DNA from: Zygnema cylindricum
Lineage: Eukaryota > Streptophyta > Zygnematophyceae > Zygnematales > Zygnemataceae
Reading direction: 5' to 3'
Assembly (NCBI GenBank): GCA_037447655.1
Contig: JBBHKE010000081.1
Coordinates: 1-48,994 of the forward strand
DNA length: 48,994 bases
Of this stretch, positions 1-10,789 are shown one piece after another (position 1 is the first letter of the stretch; each line of letters begins with the position of its first letter). A program made the translations under genes and the position numbers. The notes below the pieces were generated by a model. The model made no database searches, had not been told where the DNA came from, and saw nothing but the letters and a program-made list of their open reading frames with translations.

Positions 1-153
1 AAGAGAGGAAATAGTATTTTGTAGAGCACAACAGTTAAAATTTAGTTTTTTTTTTCTTCTTAATGGTACAAGGGTTTTTAAAACATATGTAATCGAAAAC
101 AGTTATGTACAGATGGTGGGTGGTCCAAATTTTATATCAAATACCGTTTTTGT

Positions 154-201
<48 letters not shown>

Positions 202-713
202 CTTGTTTCTGCTTTTTTTTTTGAAATGTACCGTTTCGACTTTTCTGTGTCAAAATTGTACATTTCGCAGGTATCCGTTGTTAGCATGAGTAAACACTAA
301 TTTTGCCGTGACTTTTTTTTGGCCAAAAATCACAAAATAGTGTTGACAACACTGTTAATTAACACTAGTGTGGATATTTTTGTATGTTACTTGGATGATG
401 ACATCAACCAAACTATATAAGCAACATAATTAATATTCCTTTCTCATGGTTAATTTTGAAAGAACTATGTGTTCAACAAAGTTCACAATACCATATCACT
501 AGAGAATTAAGCAATTATGCTATAGTTGTAATCATATTATTTTCTATTCTTAATTTCTTATATTGTATACGTTACAAGCACTATCATAAATGATAGTGTA
601 CATAGTGTACTTTTCTCTTGCTCAGAAATAGAGGATAAAACTGGAACATATGATATGCTCCAACGATATGATTTATTATGCAAACTTTAGGGAAAACTTG
701 GGTACATGTACTG
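1..713. other. AT-rich intergenic stretch with poly-T tract
   Basis: No gene is seen. A run of about 47 T lies at 155-201. Around 290-385 there are repeated AACACTA/TAGTGTT words resembling the subterminal parts of the MITEs further on, so this may be a decayed element. No TIR pair can be closed. Confidence 0.5.
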
Positions 714-1665
714 TACACCGTGAATCGCTATTAGGGTACGGCCCCATGTGGTTAAGTTCGGGTTTTTTTCTGTCGTTTTCCTTTAAAACTTAGTGCCGTA
801 TTGCCTAAGTTGCGACCGTACGATGAAATCACAAATTTGTAGAGTACAATTTGCGTCATCGTCGAACTTAGGATGTACGAAAAATTTGTCGTGTTTTTTC
901 GACCCGCTGTCACGTCATCTTCAAACTTATCATAAACCACATCGGCAATGTGTTTTAACCAAAGTAGAACGGTTTACACAAATAGGAAATTATATTCCCA
1001 CGTGTGAAAACTTTTCAAAAGTTTTTGACGACTGAAAAAAGTGCAAGGCTGTTCATTTTTGTCCGCATGCACCTTGTACGGTTTTTTTTTGAAGGGGTCT
1101 CGATGGTGCAGTGTCATTTCACGTAAAGGTGAAAAATCTGCGAAGTCATGGCGGCCGGACAGGAGAAGTTTACGCAAAGGCATGTCGTACAGCCACGGCT
1201 GCATGGCTCTACGTCTACGATGTCACGCAATGACATGCGACATGCCAAATCGTTTCAAAAATTACGATGTGTGTCTTGCGACCCTTCAAAAAGTTTCGAA
1301 AAATACGGTGCGGCAAGACAGATTGTACACGTAGCAGTCACGGGCATTGTCGACGTATACAACCGTCACAGAGTTAAGTAACAATTTCGAATAAACACAT
1401 AGAAACACCTGAAATCCGGGTCCGCCGGATCCGCGCTAAAAAACAAAGTTAGGTTCGCTAAGCTACAAGTACATGGGGCCGTACCCTTAGTGTTAATGTT
1501 TCTTTCATCTCTTAAAACATCTTTTCTCTGTACACGCTTGTCGAATTGTGGATCTGACGGTTGCGATTGAACGTTAAGATTCTCAGCTTACGATTGGCAG
1601 TCTCAAATTGAAAACCGGACAAGTGTGCACGAATAAAATATGTTTTAAGTGGCGAAAATATTAGG
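714..1665. mobile_element. TA-type MITE (short subfamily), right end missing, split by a Harbinger-like element
   Basis: The left terminus at 714 (TACACCGTGAATCGCTATTA) and the part after the insertion (1490-1665) match the complete 219-bp element at 8360-8578 almost word for word, for example TGGATCTGACGGTTGCGATT. The right TIR is absent, so this copy is truncated. A Harbinger-like element at 734-1486 interrupts it 17 bp in. Confidence 0.75.
734..1486. mobile_element. Harbinger/Tourist-like MITE, 753 bp, TTA target duplication
   Basis: The ends are a perfect 16-bp inverted repeat, GGGTACGGCCCCATGT and ACATGGGGCCGTACCC. Both sides are flanked by TTA (731-733 and 1487-1489). The host MITE at 8360 shows the uninterrupted site (CTATTAGTGTTAATG), which confirms the boundaries. 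A 3-bp TTA/TAA duplication and G-rich TIRs are typical of PIF/Harbinger. No transposase frame is seen. Its left half matches, inverted, the right half of the element at 21979-22672. Confidence 0.85.
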
Positions 1666-1704
1666 GAATTGCTAATCGCAGAGACGATTTTTGCTGCGCG
1701 CAGG

Positions 1705-2256
1705 TACACCGCGAATCGTTATTAGTGTCAAAGTCACTAATTTGGGTTCTTGATTTTTTTCCTCAAATAGGATACATGGTTTTAATTTTTCCTTGACGTT
1801 AATTAAGGTACCGTACAAAGTAGCGTAAAGAACGAAAGTACAATAAGATCTAAATAGTGTGGTGTACGGTCAATGTCACACCGTACATAAATGTACCTTT
1901 TCAAGTGAAAAATTTACAAAAAATGAATTAAATCAGACGCGCACGCATAGGAACGTGCGCTCAGAAAACCGGATTATTTTGACACGTAAATTAGTCTGAC
2001 ATGTACGGATATTTAAATTTCACGATGGCGTACGATTTCTAATATTTTGTACGGATACATAATATTTTGTACGGATACATATATTAATGTATATTATTGT
2101 ACGGTGAATATTCCATTTTTGCTGTTCCCAAATAAGCATAATGAAATTAGAATGCACCTTTTTTTTTTTAAATATCAAATTCTTAATTAGCATCAATTAC
2201 GGTAAATTTTCTTCAACACTATTTTAACTTTGACACTAATAACGATTCACGGTGTA
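1705..2256. mobile_element. TA-type MITE (long subfamily), 552 bp
   Basis: Termini TACACCGCGAATCGTTATTA and, inverted, TACACCGTGAATCGTTATTA; the outer TA is the probable target duplication. Inside are repeated TTTGTACGGATACAT words near 2047-2080. The interior matches the outer element at 40135-41295 closely (for example TCAGACGCGCACGCATAGGA). No coding frame. TA duplication suggests Tc1/mariner, but the CACCG ends are not a plant Stowaway signature that I recognise. Confidence 0.85.
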
Positions 2257-2347
2257 GTTGTCAGAAATTGTACATTTGAAGTACAGTTTCGTACAAGCTA
2301 CGTACCTTTAAGTTCAGATTTGACGGTCAATCCGTCGAACAACTTCG

Positions 2348-2425
2348 ACTGGCGAAATATTGTGACAGCGGTTTAAAAACTGTCGCACTGGCGAAATATT
2401 GTGACAGCGGTTTAAAAACTGTAGC
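2348..2425. repeat. 39-bp tandem duplication, two units
   Basis: ACTGGCGAAATATTGTGACA followed by GCGGTTTAAAAACTGT occurs twice, starting at 2348 and 2387, nearly identical. It lies between two transposon-like elements. No function is suggested. Confidence 0.9.
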
Positions 2426-2530
2426 ACTTGCGAACGTCGACCGTCATGAAAAAAAAAAACAATTCACACGGCCGGCGCAGGTTTACTGTAACAAAACTGC
2501 GGCAGCCACATATAAATAAAATGGTTGCGC
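2426..2530. repeat. Segment repeated in inverse orientation at about 4635-4735
   Basis: The sequence from CACTTGCGAACGTCGACCGT to GCCACATATAAATAA is matched, inverted, around 4635-4735. The two copies bracket the elements at 2801-3265 and 3706-4211, so they may be arms of a larger, now broken TIR element. The family is not identified. Confidence 0.6.
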
Positions 2531-2800
2531 GCAGGTAGTTACTCACTTCACGTGAGCTCCACTGTGAAAGCACACACCGAAATTTGACAACCGCAAAAAT
2601 GAAATCTAATCCCGAACCGTTAGGACACAAATTAAAGGACGACGTACGACATGTATAAACTCGCACGAAACGAAATAAACTTCGTACAAAATATAAAAAT
2701 GTACCCGCGTATAAATATCAATGAAACTAAAATGACGCGTCGTCACGCGCGACCAAATGAAGCCACACTATTTACGAATCAACATTCTTACATTGAATAA

Positions 2801-3265
2801 GGGTATGGTTACATTAGGAGGTCTCTGTAGTAGTACGGACAGCAAAATGTAATAGTACGGACAGCAAAATTTCTGTATTACAAAGGCCTCGGTTACATCG
2901 CGTATCGTCTGTAAATAAGGTTTTACATACGTGTTCTGATTTGAGTGGTTCCACGTAAGTCGACGATCAAATATCTAAAATCGTCAAAGATTTGGAAACC
3001 GACCATTTTCGTATGGAAATCCATACTTGCGTATTACGTACGTGTACTTTGCAACTGTACCGCGTCAATGGGCTTTAGAGATCTCCTTCACTCTGATGAC
3101 TTTCAAGAAAAAACCGTATTTCTTTTCGGCAAAGATTTTACGGTCACCTTGTCCGAAGGCACGTGACTTTGGGGGCGTGTGAAAATTTTCATTTTTCATC
3201 GCATGGTACGGGCAAGTACAAAATTCTGTATTAAACCTCACTTTTCGTCAGATGTAACCATGCCC
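2801..3265. mobile_element. Harbinger-like MITE, 465 bp, TAA target duplication
   Basis: Ends GGGTATGGTTACAT and ATGTAACCATGCCC (13 of 14 paired), flanked by TAA at 2798-2800 and 3266-3268. It shares most of its length with the element at 23111-23777, including a 73-codon frame at 2945-3166, but lacks that copy's roughly 200-bp internal hairpin segment. Two copies of a 23-bp unit with AGTACGGACAGCAAAAT lie near 2832-2871. Confidence 0.85.
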
Positions 3266-3331
3266 TAAGTACTTCACATTGATTCACATTGTCGGTGTGT
3301 GCTTTCACAGTGGAGCTCACATGAAGTGAGT

Positions 3332-4870
3332 AAGGGTATTTTCGCATGTAACCGAAACTTAGTCTTGCTACTTTGTTTTTTTAGCGAAGATTCTCCGTAC
3401 AGTTTTCAGAGCATTCGGATGTAAACGCAAATAACTTGTCACTTAAAAAAGTGACTTACGTAGACGTGTATGAAGAATTGTGACAGATGAAGTGGTACAT
3501 AAAATGAGGCGAAACTTCCACTCGGCTTCAATTTGAGGCGTTTCTCCGCACGCTGTACAATTTTTGTGACTTCGTAATGTCCGTACGCCACATTGTCGAC
3601 GTGTCAAAATCCTAAAATACCTTTGGCTGTCGCACAGAATTTGCGGTTTCGTTTTTCGTCTTCCCACTTGCAGACAGGTGGCCAATATTTTTCATACGCC
3701 GTATGCATAGTTCAAAAGTAGGTGAAGGTAGGCCCATACAATATGCCTATTGTATGTAAAACATACAATATGACCTTAAGACCCATATTGTATTGGTCGC
3801 AAAATGAAAAAAAAATAGTAACAGGGTTGAGTTGCACATCGATCGATAGAGAATTAAACGTCATGTCTAAATTTTGAAAAACATTCGAACAAAAAAAATA
3901 AAATCTGTGAGTTTTGAGGCATTTTTTTTTAAACCGTCAGATTTGGACGATCGGACGGTCGCTGATCAAAGTAGCGATGTAAGAAGATCACATGATAAGC
4001 CCATAACACAACTCATCCTACGCTGAGTCAGTTCGCTGAAATTTCGTCCAGCGGCGTGCGCTGTACTATGATCATACGTCAGATTCGTACGTTCGTACAA
4101 AAGTGTGCACAAACGCACACACATACAGTATGCCTACTCTGCGCGAGTTTTGTGCCAAGTTTTGTGCGCCTACCAAAGGCCTACCATAAAAACGCCTACT
4201 TTTGAACTATGGCCGTATGTGTGAAGACACGTGTTTTTGAGAGAGACGACCCCTGTACGGAAATCAGCGCACGCAAAACATTACGCACAGGCTGGAAAGG
4301 TGCAGTGTGTTTTTTTTTTGGTACTCCGCGCAAAAAAAATGTAAAAAACTTCAGACACGTGCGACATTGTCTGCGTATTCGCTCAACTTATTGGACTTTA
4401 TTTCAAATCGCCTCGCGAGGTGATTTGATGTAAAGTTTGAACATGTGTTGAAAGGACGCGAAAGTGGGTCGAAATGCGCTAAACTACAAATTGTATCGCG
4501 CTAGACGACAAATTATTGTACGTTTAAAGTTTCAGGGTAACGCAACTTGTACGGTAGTAATTTCTATTTTTTGGTACGGCTGCGGATTTTCTCGTTTTTT
4601 TCTTACTTATGGAGGAAAACGACAGAAAATCACTGTAACTTATTTATATGTGGCTGCCGCAGTTTTGTTACAGTAAACCTGCGCCGCCGTGTGAATTGTT
4701 TTTTTTTTTCATGACGGTCGACGTTCGCAAGCGCGACAGTTTTTTAATCGTCACGCCCTAAGTGACAATTTCGTTTGGTACACATAGGGACACCCGAAAT
4801 CCGGGTCCGCCGGATCTGCGCTAAAAAACAAAAAAAATCTCTAAGTTTGAAGTACATAGAGACGCACCCT
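3332..4870. mobile_element. Composite Harbinger-like remains around an hAT-like insertion
   Basis: The left side begins TAAGGGTATTTTCGCATGTA at 3331. The right side ends ACGCACCC before TTA at about 4871, inside a TA-type MITE. The ends match each other poorly, so two or more elements are probably merged. The segment 4380-4680 recurs inverted at about 9055-9160 and 9400-9500, and a CCTCGCGAGG palindrome lies at 4403-4428. The outer boundaries are not proven. Confidence 0.5.
3706..4211. mobile_element. hAT-like MITE, 506 bp, perfect 8-bp target duplication
   Basis: A perfect 17-bp TIR, CATAGTTCAAAAGTAGG and CCTACTTTTGAACTATG, is bordered by GCCGTATG on both sides (3698-3705 and 4212-4219). 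An 8-bp duplication is the hallmark of hAT elements. Near the left end are nested ACAATATG/CATATTGT inverted words (3740-3795). No transposase frame. It sits inside older transposon sequence, so it is a late insertion. Confidence 0.9.
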
Positions 4871-5073
4871 TAGTGTTAATGTTTCTTTCATCTCGTAAAA
4901 CATCTTTTCTCCGTACACGCTTGTCGAATTGTGGATCTGACGGTTGCGATTTAAATTTAAGATTCTCAGCTTACGATTGGCGGTCTCAAATTGAAAACCG
5001 GACAAGTGTGTACGAATAAAATATGTCTTAAGTGGCGAAAAAATTATTAACACTAATAGCGATACACGGTGTA
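4871..5073. mobile_element. TA-type MITE (short subfamily), left end replaced by a Harbinger-like end
   Basis: From TTAGTGTTAATGTTTC to the right terminus GATACACGGTGTA this matches the complete copy at 8360-8578. The first ~17 bp are missing because a Harbinger-like end (ACGCACCC) abuts the TTA, at the same site as in the copy at 714. Confidence 0.8.
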
Positions 5074-5161
5074 GTTCATTAAGAAATCTAATGCTGCAGA
5101 CCATGAATCGTTAATTCGTCTTAGAGCATATATTGTTACGCATTCTAAATCAGATTCAGAT

Positions 5162-5688
5162 GACGTGGCTTAATTTGAACCGTTAAAACTATTCCCAGGA
5201 AAAGGGCAGAAGGACAGGTCCCGAATTAGTGTTAGCGGTAATTTAGCGATTCACGTTGTATTGTTTACGTTAGGTTGTTATTTTTAATTGACGTGGAGCC
5301 ACGCTGCAAAATGTACGGCATTCTATTTTGAAAAGGTACTGGCGACAAGAAAGCTGTACGGCCTAATCCCGGTCGTGTTTCTGGATGCGGCCTCACGTCG
5401 ACGTGGCTGACGAGCATATCTCGTCATATAATATTATAACGCGACACGTATATAGAAGCACTGCCATCGGACTGCCACGCAATATCCAGGGACACGTTTC
5501 AATTTAAAATGAGAAATCTTCACTTTAGCGGATCATTGACTCGTCAGTTTCTGATTCTGTCTTCCATAAGCCTCTTAAAGTGTGCCACGCAAGTACAAAA
5601 CGTGGCTCTATATAATTCGTTCTAGCTAGTAAACTGCCTCTCACGAAGATTTGACTTGCTCAAAAGGTCCTCTGCTTGCACACGTGTC
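5162..5688 (+). promoter_or_regulatory. ABRE cluster upstream of LEA gene 1
   Basis: ACGTG-core abscisic-acid response elements occur at 5162-5169 (GACGTGGC), 5400-5407 (GACGTGGC), 5600-5606 (ACGTGGC) and 5681-5688 (CACGTGTC), 200-730 bp before the start codon. Several close ABREs are the usual arrangement for ABA- and desiccation-induced LEA genes. Binding is inferred, not shown. Confidence 0.7.
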
Positions 5689-5754
5689 CCTAACTTTACC
5701 CAAAAACATACAGGAAGCTGCTGAGAAAATTCTTAAAAGACGGTCACTGAAAGC

Positions 5755-5762
5755 TATAAATA
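5755..5762 (+). promoter_or_regulatory. TATA box of LEA gene 1
   Basis: TATAAATA lies 126 bp before the ATG at 5888 and about 70 bp after the nearest ABRE. This would place transcription start near 5790 and give a 5' leader of about 100 nt. Confidence 0.7.
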
Positions 5763-5887
5763 GCGAAACGGCGAGCTACGAGATATCAAGATCTAAAAAA
5801 ACCTACCCATAAAAAATTCTCAAACATCTTTCTCATTCAAATTTCACACGCTTTTCCGTTTCTTTAAGAGACACTTAAGAGGTAGCC

Positions 5888-7117
5888 ATGGCATCCGAGC
5901 AGGCAAAGGTATAAAGCAAGTTTCTCCTATTTTTTCTTTTCTCTGTTTTCTCTTCTTACTGTTTTCCTTTTTGTTTTTATCTCACATAAAAGTTGCTGAC
6001 AAAAACAAAAACTTATCAACAAAGCTCATCTTGTCTCTCCCTCAACCAGCTTATGTTCCCTTGTACCACAATTCTTTTACATATTATAATTCCCCATACC
6101 CATTTTCACTAACTTCCAGCTCATGTTTCTCTAACTAACTTCACTACATGTTTCTTGTCGTTTTGCAGCCAACTATGGTAGAGCGCGCCAAGCAGACCAT
6201 GGGATTAGGTCAACAGAAGACTCACGAAACAGGACAAGCAGTACACGACAAAACAGCTCTCGCTACAGACAACACTAAGGCAAACATGGCGGGAATGACC
6301 CAAGCCGCACAAGACAAAACTCACTCCGCCTATGACAAGACAGCAAACGCGGTCACACCTGATCCTCACAAACCGACAATGGGAGAACGCGTGCAAGGAA
6401 TGACGCAGAAGACGAAGGAATCCATGGCTGCCACAACCAATGCCATGAAGGAGAAGGCGGGCATGGCGGGAAACAAGACACATGATACTGCGGCGGCTAC
6501 TGCTGGCACAACCCACCAAACTACCGCAGACACCGGAAAGAAGACCGGGGGAATGCTTCAGGTTTGTGACATGTGATGTCTGATGAAACTATAAATAGTG
6601 TGAGGGGAAGTGGGGGAAGTGGGGGAAGTGGGAGAAGTGGGGGAAGTAGGGGAAAAAAGGGGGTCGCTGGTATTTAATGAACTTAAAAATGGTGCGGATG
6701 GGGAAATAGAGGGACTTGGGGGGAATTGAGGAAGAAATGGGGGAACTGGGGAGGAAGTAGGATGAAGTGGGGAAATAGGGGAAAGACAGGGTTAGTGACA
6801 TTTATGAACTTGAAAATGCAGAAAATATGGGGGGGAAAGGGGGAGAAGGGGAAGTAGGGGAGGAAGAGGGTAAAAAGTATTTTATTAACTTAAACATGGT
6901 TTGCATGGGGAAATGGGTAGGGAGATAGGGGAAGAAGGGATAATGTATTCCGAACATTGTCCATTTACAGTTTTTTTTCTTTTTATTAGCGAATAGTTTT
7001 GAAATTTCGAATTTTTATTCCAAAGTTTGTTTGAAATCTTACAAGATGTATTTTTGTTGCTGCTGTCTCTTGCAGAACGTGAAGGAAAAGATGGGAATGG
7101 CGCCCAAGACGACTTAA
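5888..7117 (+). CDS. LEA protein (LEA_4-like, group 3 type), 151 aa, three exons
   Basis: Exons 5888-5908, 6169-6561 and 7076-7117 join in phase 0 with GT-AG borders. The product starts MASEQAK and ends NVKEKMGMAPKTT. It is hydrophilic, rich in Ala, Thr, Lys, Met and Gly, and has no signal peptide or membrane segment. Repeated 11-mer-like units such as AAQDKTHSAYDKT and MTQKTKESMAAT are typical of LEA_4 proteins, which are disordered when hydrated, form amphipathic helices on drying and protect membranes and enzymes. The start was chosen for the TATA box upstream and because a 7-codon first exon also occurs in the dehydrin-like gene at 12518-14065. Intron 2 carries G-runs. A possible poly(A) signal (AATAAA) is at 7388. 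The LEA type is well supported; the exact subgroup is less sure. Confidence 0.85.
6600..6945 (+). repeat. G-run minisatellite in intron 2 of LEA gene 1
   Basis: Many GGGGGAAGTG, GGGAAGTAGG and GGGAGAAG blocks occur with G-runs of 3-6 on the sense strand. The pre-mRNA could therefore form G-quadruplexes. Short T-rich and ATTTAATGAACTTAAA-type stretches interrupt the array and recur (6673, 6802, 6882), giving an irregular unit of about 100 bp. Confidence 0.8.
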
Positions 7118-8359
7118 AAATAGTCTTGGATTAGAAATGTTTGTAATATAAGGTTTTTCTTTAGTTTCAAAAAATAGTCATGCAGTAGTACGGCTACATG
7201 AGATCTGAAATTTCGAACATTTTTATGTTCATTTGTCTTTTTGTAACTTTTTGTACAATTAAAGAAGTGTTTATAATTCCTTTTTTATAAATGGTTGACA
7301 TGTGAATGCAATCGTCTTTGGATTTTGCCGCTACGCTCCAAGAAAAGCTTGTTATTTGGAAAAAAATTGTCAGTTTTCTGGTGTGATAATAAAATAAGAA
7401 ATTTTGGGTTCAGCCTCTAGCATCTACGCTAATTGGAGACACATGTAAATTTATCAAATCATCATAATTAAATCATGAAGATGGATTTTGATGACTTTCT
7501 TCATTTGAAATCCTTTTTTGGAGTATAAGTTTAATGACGAACAGATATGGTTTTTGGCAACGTTGTTTTTTTTTTATTATTTTTGGGAGGGTATATGATG
7601 CATTATTATTTATAATGTGTACTACGGATTATAACTGAAAATAATCTTAGAAAAAATCTTGTATAGCTATATTCCCTGAGATTTGATCATGTCGAATGTA
7701 TTTTGAATGTTTAACGACTCTGGTTGAAAATTAACCTTCACTATTTTGGTAAATACATATTTTTGACACATCTACTTAAAACCAAATATTAAGATCAAGT
7801 ATAAAACAAAGTTTTCAGTAAATTTAAGGTCATGTGATTGTCTATATTAGTAAATAATCAGTTCATGAATGGTTAAACTTGGGTTTTAGAACCACTCAGA
7901 ATGTAGTGAATTGGAATTTGTTAAACACTTTTTGTCTTATTTTTCTTTCATACTTGCGAAAGTCATTACACGATAATTACACTTGAAGGAATTTGCCCGG
8001 ATGTCGAGGGAGAATCGTACAACCTAAGAATGAACTAGACCCGTACGATTGCACAAAACTGTACAAACTATAACAAATGTAATTAGTAATTAACCAATGG
8101 ACTTTCATATCTTTATGTTTAATTGTTTATACACTGATGCGGAAAGCAAAGACCAGGCTATACGATTAATTTTAATGTGATTTATATACATATATGTATG
8201 TTTCCAACTGTTTTTCTCACATGAAACTTATGAGTTACACAAATGGTGTCGACAAGTCGATTCCTCTGAATGCACACATGAAACTTGAAAACGATGGGTA
8301 TTAAATGGGGCATATCGACCATTCGCAAAATAAAATGTGAAAACCCCACTCCACAACAA
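7118..8359. other. AT-rich 3' flank and intergenic stretch
   Basis: This holds the 3' untranslated region of LEA gene 1, then AT-rich sequence. I see no coding frame, RNA gene or closed TIR pair. Confidence 0.5.
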
Positions 8360-8578
8360 GTACACCGTGAATCGCTATTAGTGTTAATGTTTTTTCAGTC
8401 GCGTAAAACATCTTTTCTCCGTACGCATATGCCGGGTTGTGGATCTGACGGTTGCGATTGAAATAAATTCTCAGCTTCTTAATGGTGGTTTCAAATTGAA
8501 AATCGGACAAGTATGTACGGAGAAAAGACGTTTTAAGTGGCATAAAAATAATTAACACTAATAGCGATACACGGTGTA
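8360..8578. mobile_element. TA-type MITE (short subfamily), complete, 219 bp
   Basis: Left end TACACCGTGAATCGCTATTA and right end TAATAGCGATACACGGTGTA form a TIR with one mismatch; TA at each edge is the probable duplication. Flanking ACAAG and CTTGT extend the symmetry. This is the intact reference for the broken copies at 714 and 4871. Confidence 0.9.
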
Positions 8579-8972
8579 CTTGTCTGTAACTGCCATTAAA
8601 ATATTCACTAATTACACAAAGGTCTATCTCAGGAAGGAATTGAGGTCCACCAAATTCAAAATATGAATGAAAAAAGTGTTCTGTGCACATAATTTAAAGT
8701 AAGGAAGCCGCCCTGCACGGATTTCTTTGCCAATTTTCCAACATCATAAGTTGACGGATGCACTTGAAAACTCCTCCTTATGTCGAATCCGTTAAGTTTT
8801 AATACAGATATTTGTTTATTCCAAGTTGCCATAGCCTGTATTCCACCTACTCAGCCTAGCAATTCCGAGAAAAAATGTACAAAAAGAGCACCAGAGCAAA
8901 GGCTACTAAAGCAACGCAAATAAGAAACCAATGAGAGAGCGTTAAAACTTAAATAGCAATTCACGTGTACGG

Positions 8973-9380
8973 TCGAGGTAGAATTCAAGCGCCTGAGCTG
9001 CAAAGCTGCAACAAGTACGGATAAAAACTGAACAAGAAACTGAGGGTATTTTCGCATGTGGTAAAGTTACAGTTATTTCGTGTCGTTTTCCTTCATAACT
9101 TAGAAAAAAACGAGAAAATCCGCAGCCGTACCAAAAAATTGAAATTAGCACCGTACAAGTTACATTACAGTCGAGGTAGATTCAAGCGCCTGAGCTGCAA
9201 GCTGCAACAAGTCCGGGTAAAAACTGAACAAGAAACTGACTCAGTAGCAATTCACATGTACGGTCGAGGTAGATTCAAGCGCCTGAGCTGCAAGCTGCAA
9301 CAAGTCCGGGTAAAAACTGAACAAGAAACTGACTCAGTAGCAATTCACATGTACGGTCGAGGTAGATTCAAGTGCCTGAG
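8973..9380. repeat. 93-bp minisatellite interrupted by a transposon fragment
   Basis: A unit starting TCGAGGTAGATTCAAGCGCC repeats at 9171, 9264 and 9357 with exact 93-bp spacing. A diverged unit starts at 8973 and is cut at 9040, where about 130 bp of Harbinger-like sequence (GGGTATTTTCGCATGTGG onward) intervenes. The unit is open in one frame because 93 is divisible by three, which gives a 110-codon repetitive frame at 9058-9390; I do not regard that as a gene. Confidence 0.9.
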
Positions 9381-9799
9381 AAGCACGTAAGTTTGTCGAC
9401 TAGCGCGATACAATTTGTCGTTTAGCGCATTTCGACCCATTTTCGCGTCCTTTCATCACACGTTCAAACTTTACGTCAAATCACCTCGCGAGGTGATTTT
9501 AAATATAGTCCAAAAAGGAGAGCGAATAGGAAGATGTTGTCGCACATGTCAGATTTTTTGACAATTTTTGTCCGCGGAGTACCAAAAAATCCGCACCAAA
9601 AAAAAAAACCCACTGCACGTTTCCAACCTATGCGTGACTTTTTTACGTGCGCTTTTTTCCGTACAGGGCCCGTGGAGGGGGGTTTCGACCAACTGACGCC
9701 ATTTCGCAAAAGCGAAACTGGAACTAAGCAAATGTTGAGCGTAATCTGCCAACTACTGTAGCTTTTTGGACTATTATAGGGCGCAACAACATGCTAAAC
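9381..9799. mobile_element. Harbinger-like element remains
   Basis: The sequence 9400-9500 matches, inverted, 4380-4500, including the AAATCACCTCGCGAGGTGAT palindrome (9478-9499). No right-hand TIR was found. No gene. Confidence 0.5.
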
Positions 9800-10034
9800 T
9801 GTCTACTAGCATGTGTGCCGGCTACAAATTCGACCAATCATTTACCTTCAATTATAAGCCATGCAATGATTCGTGCGACTGTCCCCAAGCATCGCTTCAT
9901 TAATCCACGTGTCACATTTTCCTACACGTCGCTCGAAGCTCTCAACCGCGCGTCAAATTATCGCACGCTGACGTGTTTTTTCCTGGGTCCTGCAAAGAAC
10001 CTGCTGATATCTCCCACTAAGGAAGCTATGTCTT
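9800..10034. repeat. Direct repeat, left copy (~230 bp)
   Basis: CTAGCATGTGTGCCGGCTAC through GGAAGCTATGTCT is repeated almost exactly at 10790-11024. It contains CCACGTGTC (an ABRE/G-box), CTGACGTG and an ATG near its right end. The copies lack TG...CA ends and no primer-binding site follows, so they are not convincing LTRs. They might be a duplicated promoter segment. Confidence 0.8.
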
Positions 10035-10294
10035 GTTAGGTTATTGGGTGAATCGGCGGATCGGCCGGATTCACGATTTTTGTTTAATTTGTGTTCAGTT
10101 TGCGTCGGCAGTTTTTTGTCACGTTTATGTTTCGTTTGAGTGTTACGTACGGATAGAATTACGTTGTGTTGTTTCGTACGTCGGTTCATTTTGTACGCAG
10201 GACCTTCGTACATTATGTTTGGTCCAGCGCACGGTTGAAGTTCCGCGTCATTTCTAGTTCCGCGTCATTTCTATTTTGGCGCTGAAGGTTCTAG

Positions 10295-10640
10295 TGAGTG
10301 TGTGAGTGAGTTTCCGTGAAGTTAGTAAGTTAGTGACGTGAGGAGAAAGTTGAGAAGTCGTGTAGAGTAAGTCTCCCCGTATATTCTTATTTAAGGAGAA
10401 GTTTGAGTTAGGAATTATTATGCGTCTTGAATAGTAGATGCATCATGCGTCTGAAATAGTGATGCATCAGAGTTAAGTGAGAGTGAGCGTAAGGAAGAAG
10501 TGAGTGAGTGTAAGGAAGAAGTGAGAGTAAGTGAGTGAGTGAGAAGTGAGTGAGTGAGAAGATGTGAGTGAGAAGTGAGTGAGTGAGAAGAAGAGATATG
10601 AGTGAGTAAGAAGAGTGAGAGCAAGAGTGAGAGTTGTGTA
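10295..10640. repeat. GAGT/GAAG low-complexity tract
   Basis: Irregular GTGAGTGAGTGAGAAG and GTAAGGAAGAAGTGAG units lie between the two ~230-bp direct repeats. The Ser/Leu/His-rich open frames on the opposite strand (10408-10803) result from the repeat and are not genes. Confidence 0.85.
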
Positions 10641-10789
10641 AAGGAAAAGGAAAAGCTTTCGGCTGAATATAAGTATAGTTGGTCGATGAACTTTGTTGTG
10701 AGATTGTGAGACTGTTTGTGTTAAGCTTCCGCTGTGCATGATATATTTTTTCTGTCTGGTTTTTGTGAGCAACGATCCTGAATTTAACA

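Noticed and set aside
6589-6801. Pro/Phe/Ser-rich 70-codon frame on the minus strand
   Set aside because: It is the complement of the G-run tract in LEA intron 2.
9058-9390. 110-codon repetitive open frame
   Set aside because: It is produced by the 93-bp minisatellite, whose period is a multiple of three. It spans a transposon junction and has no start context or protein family.
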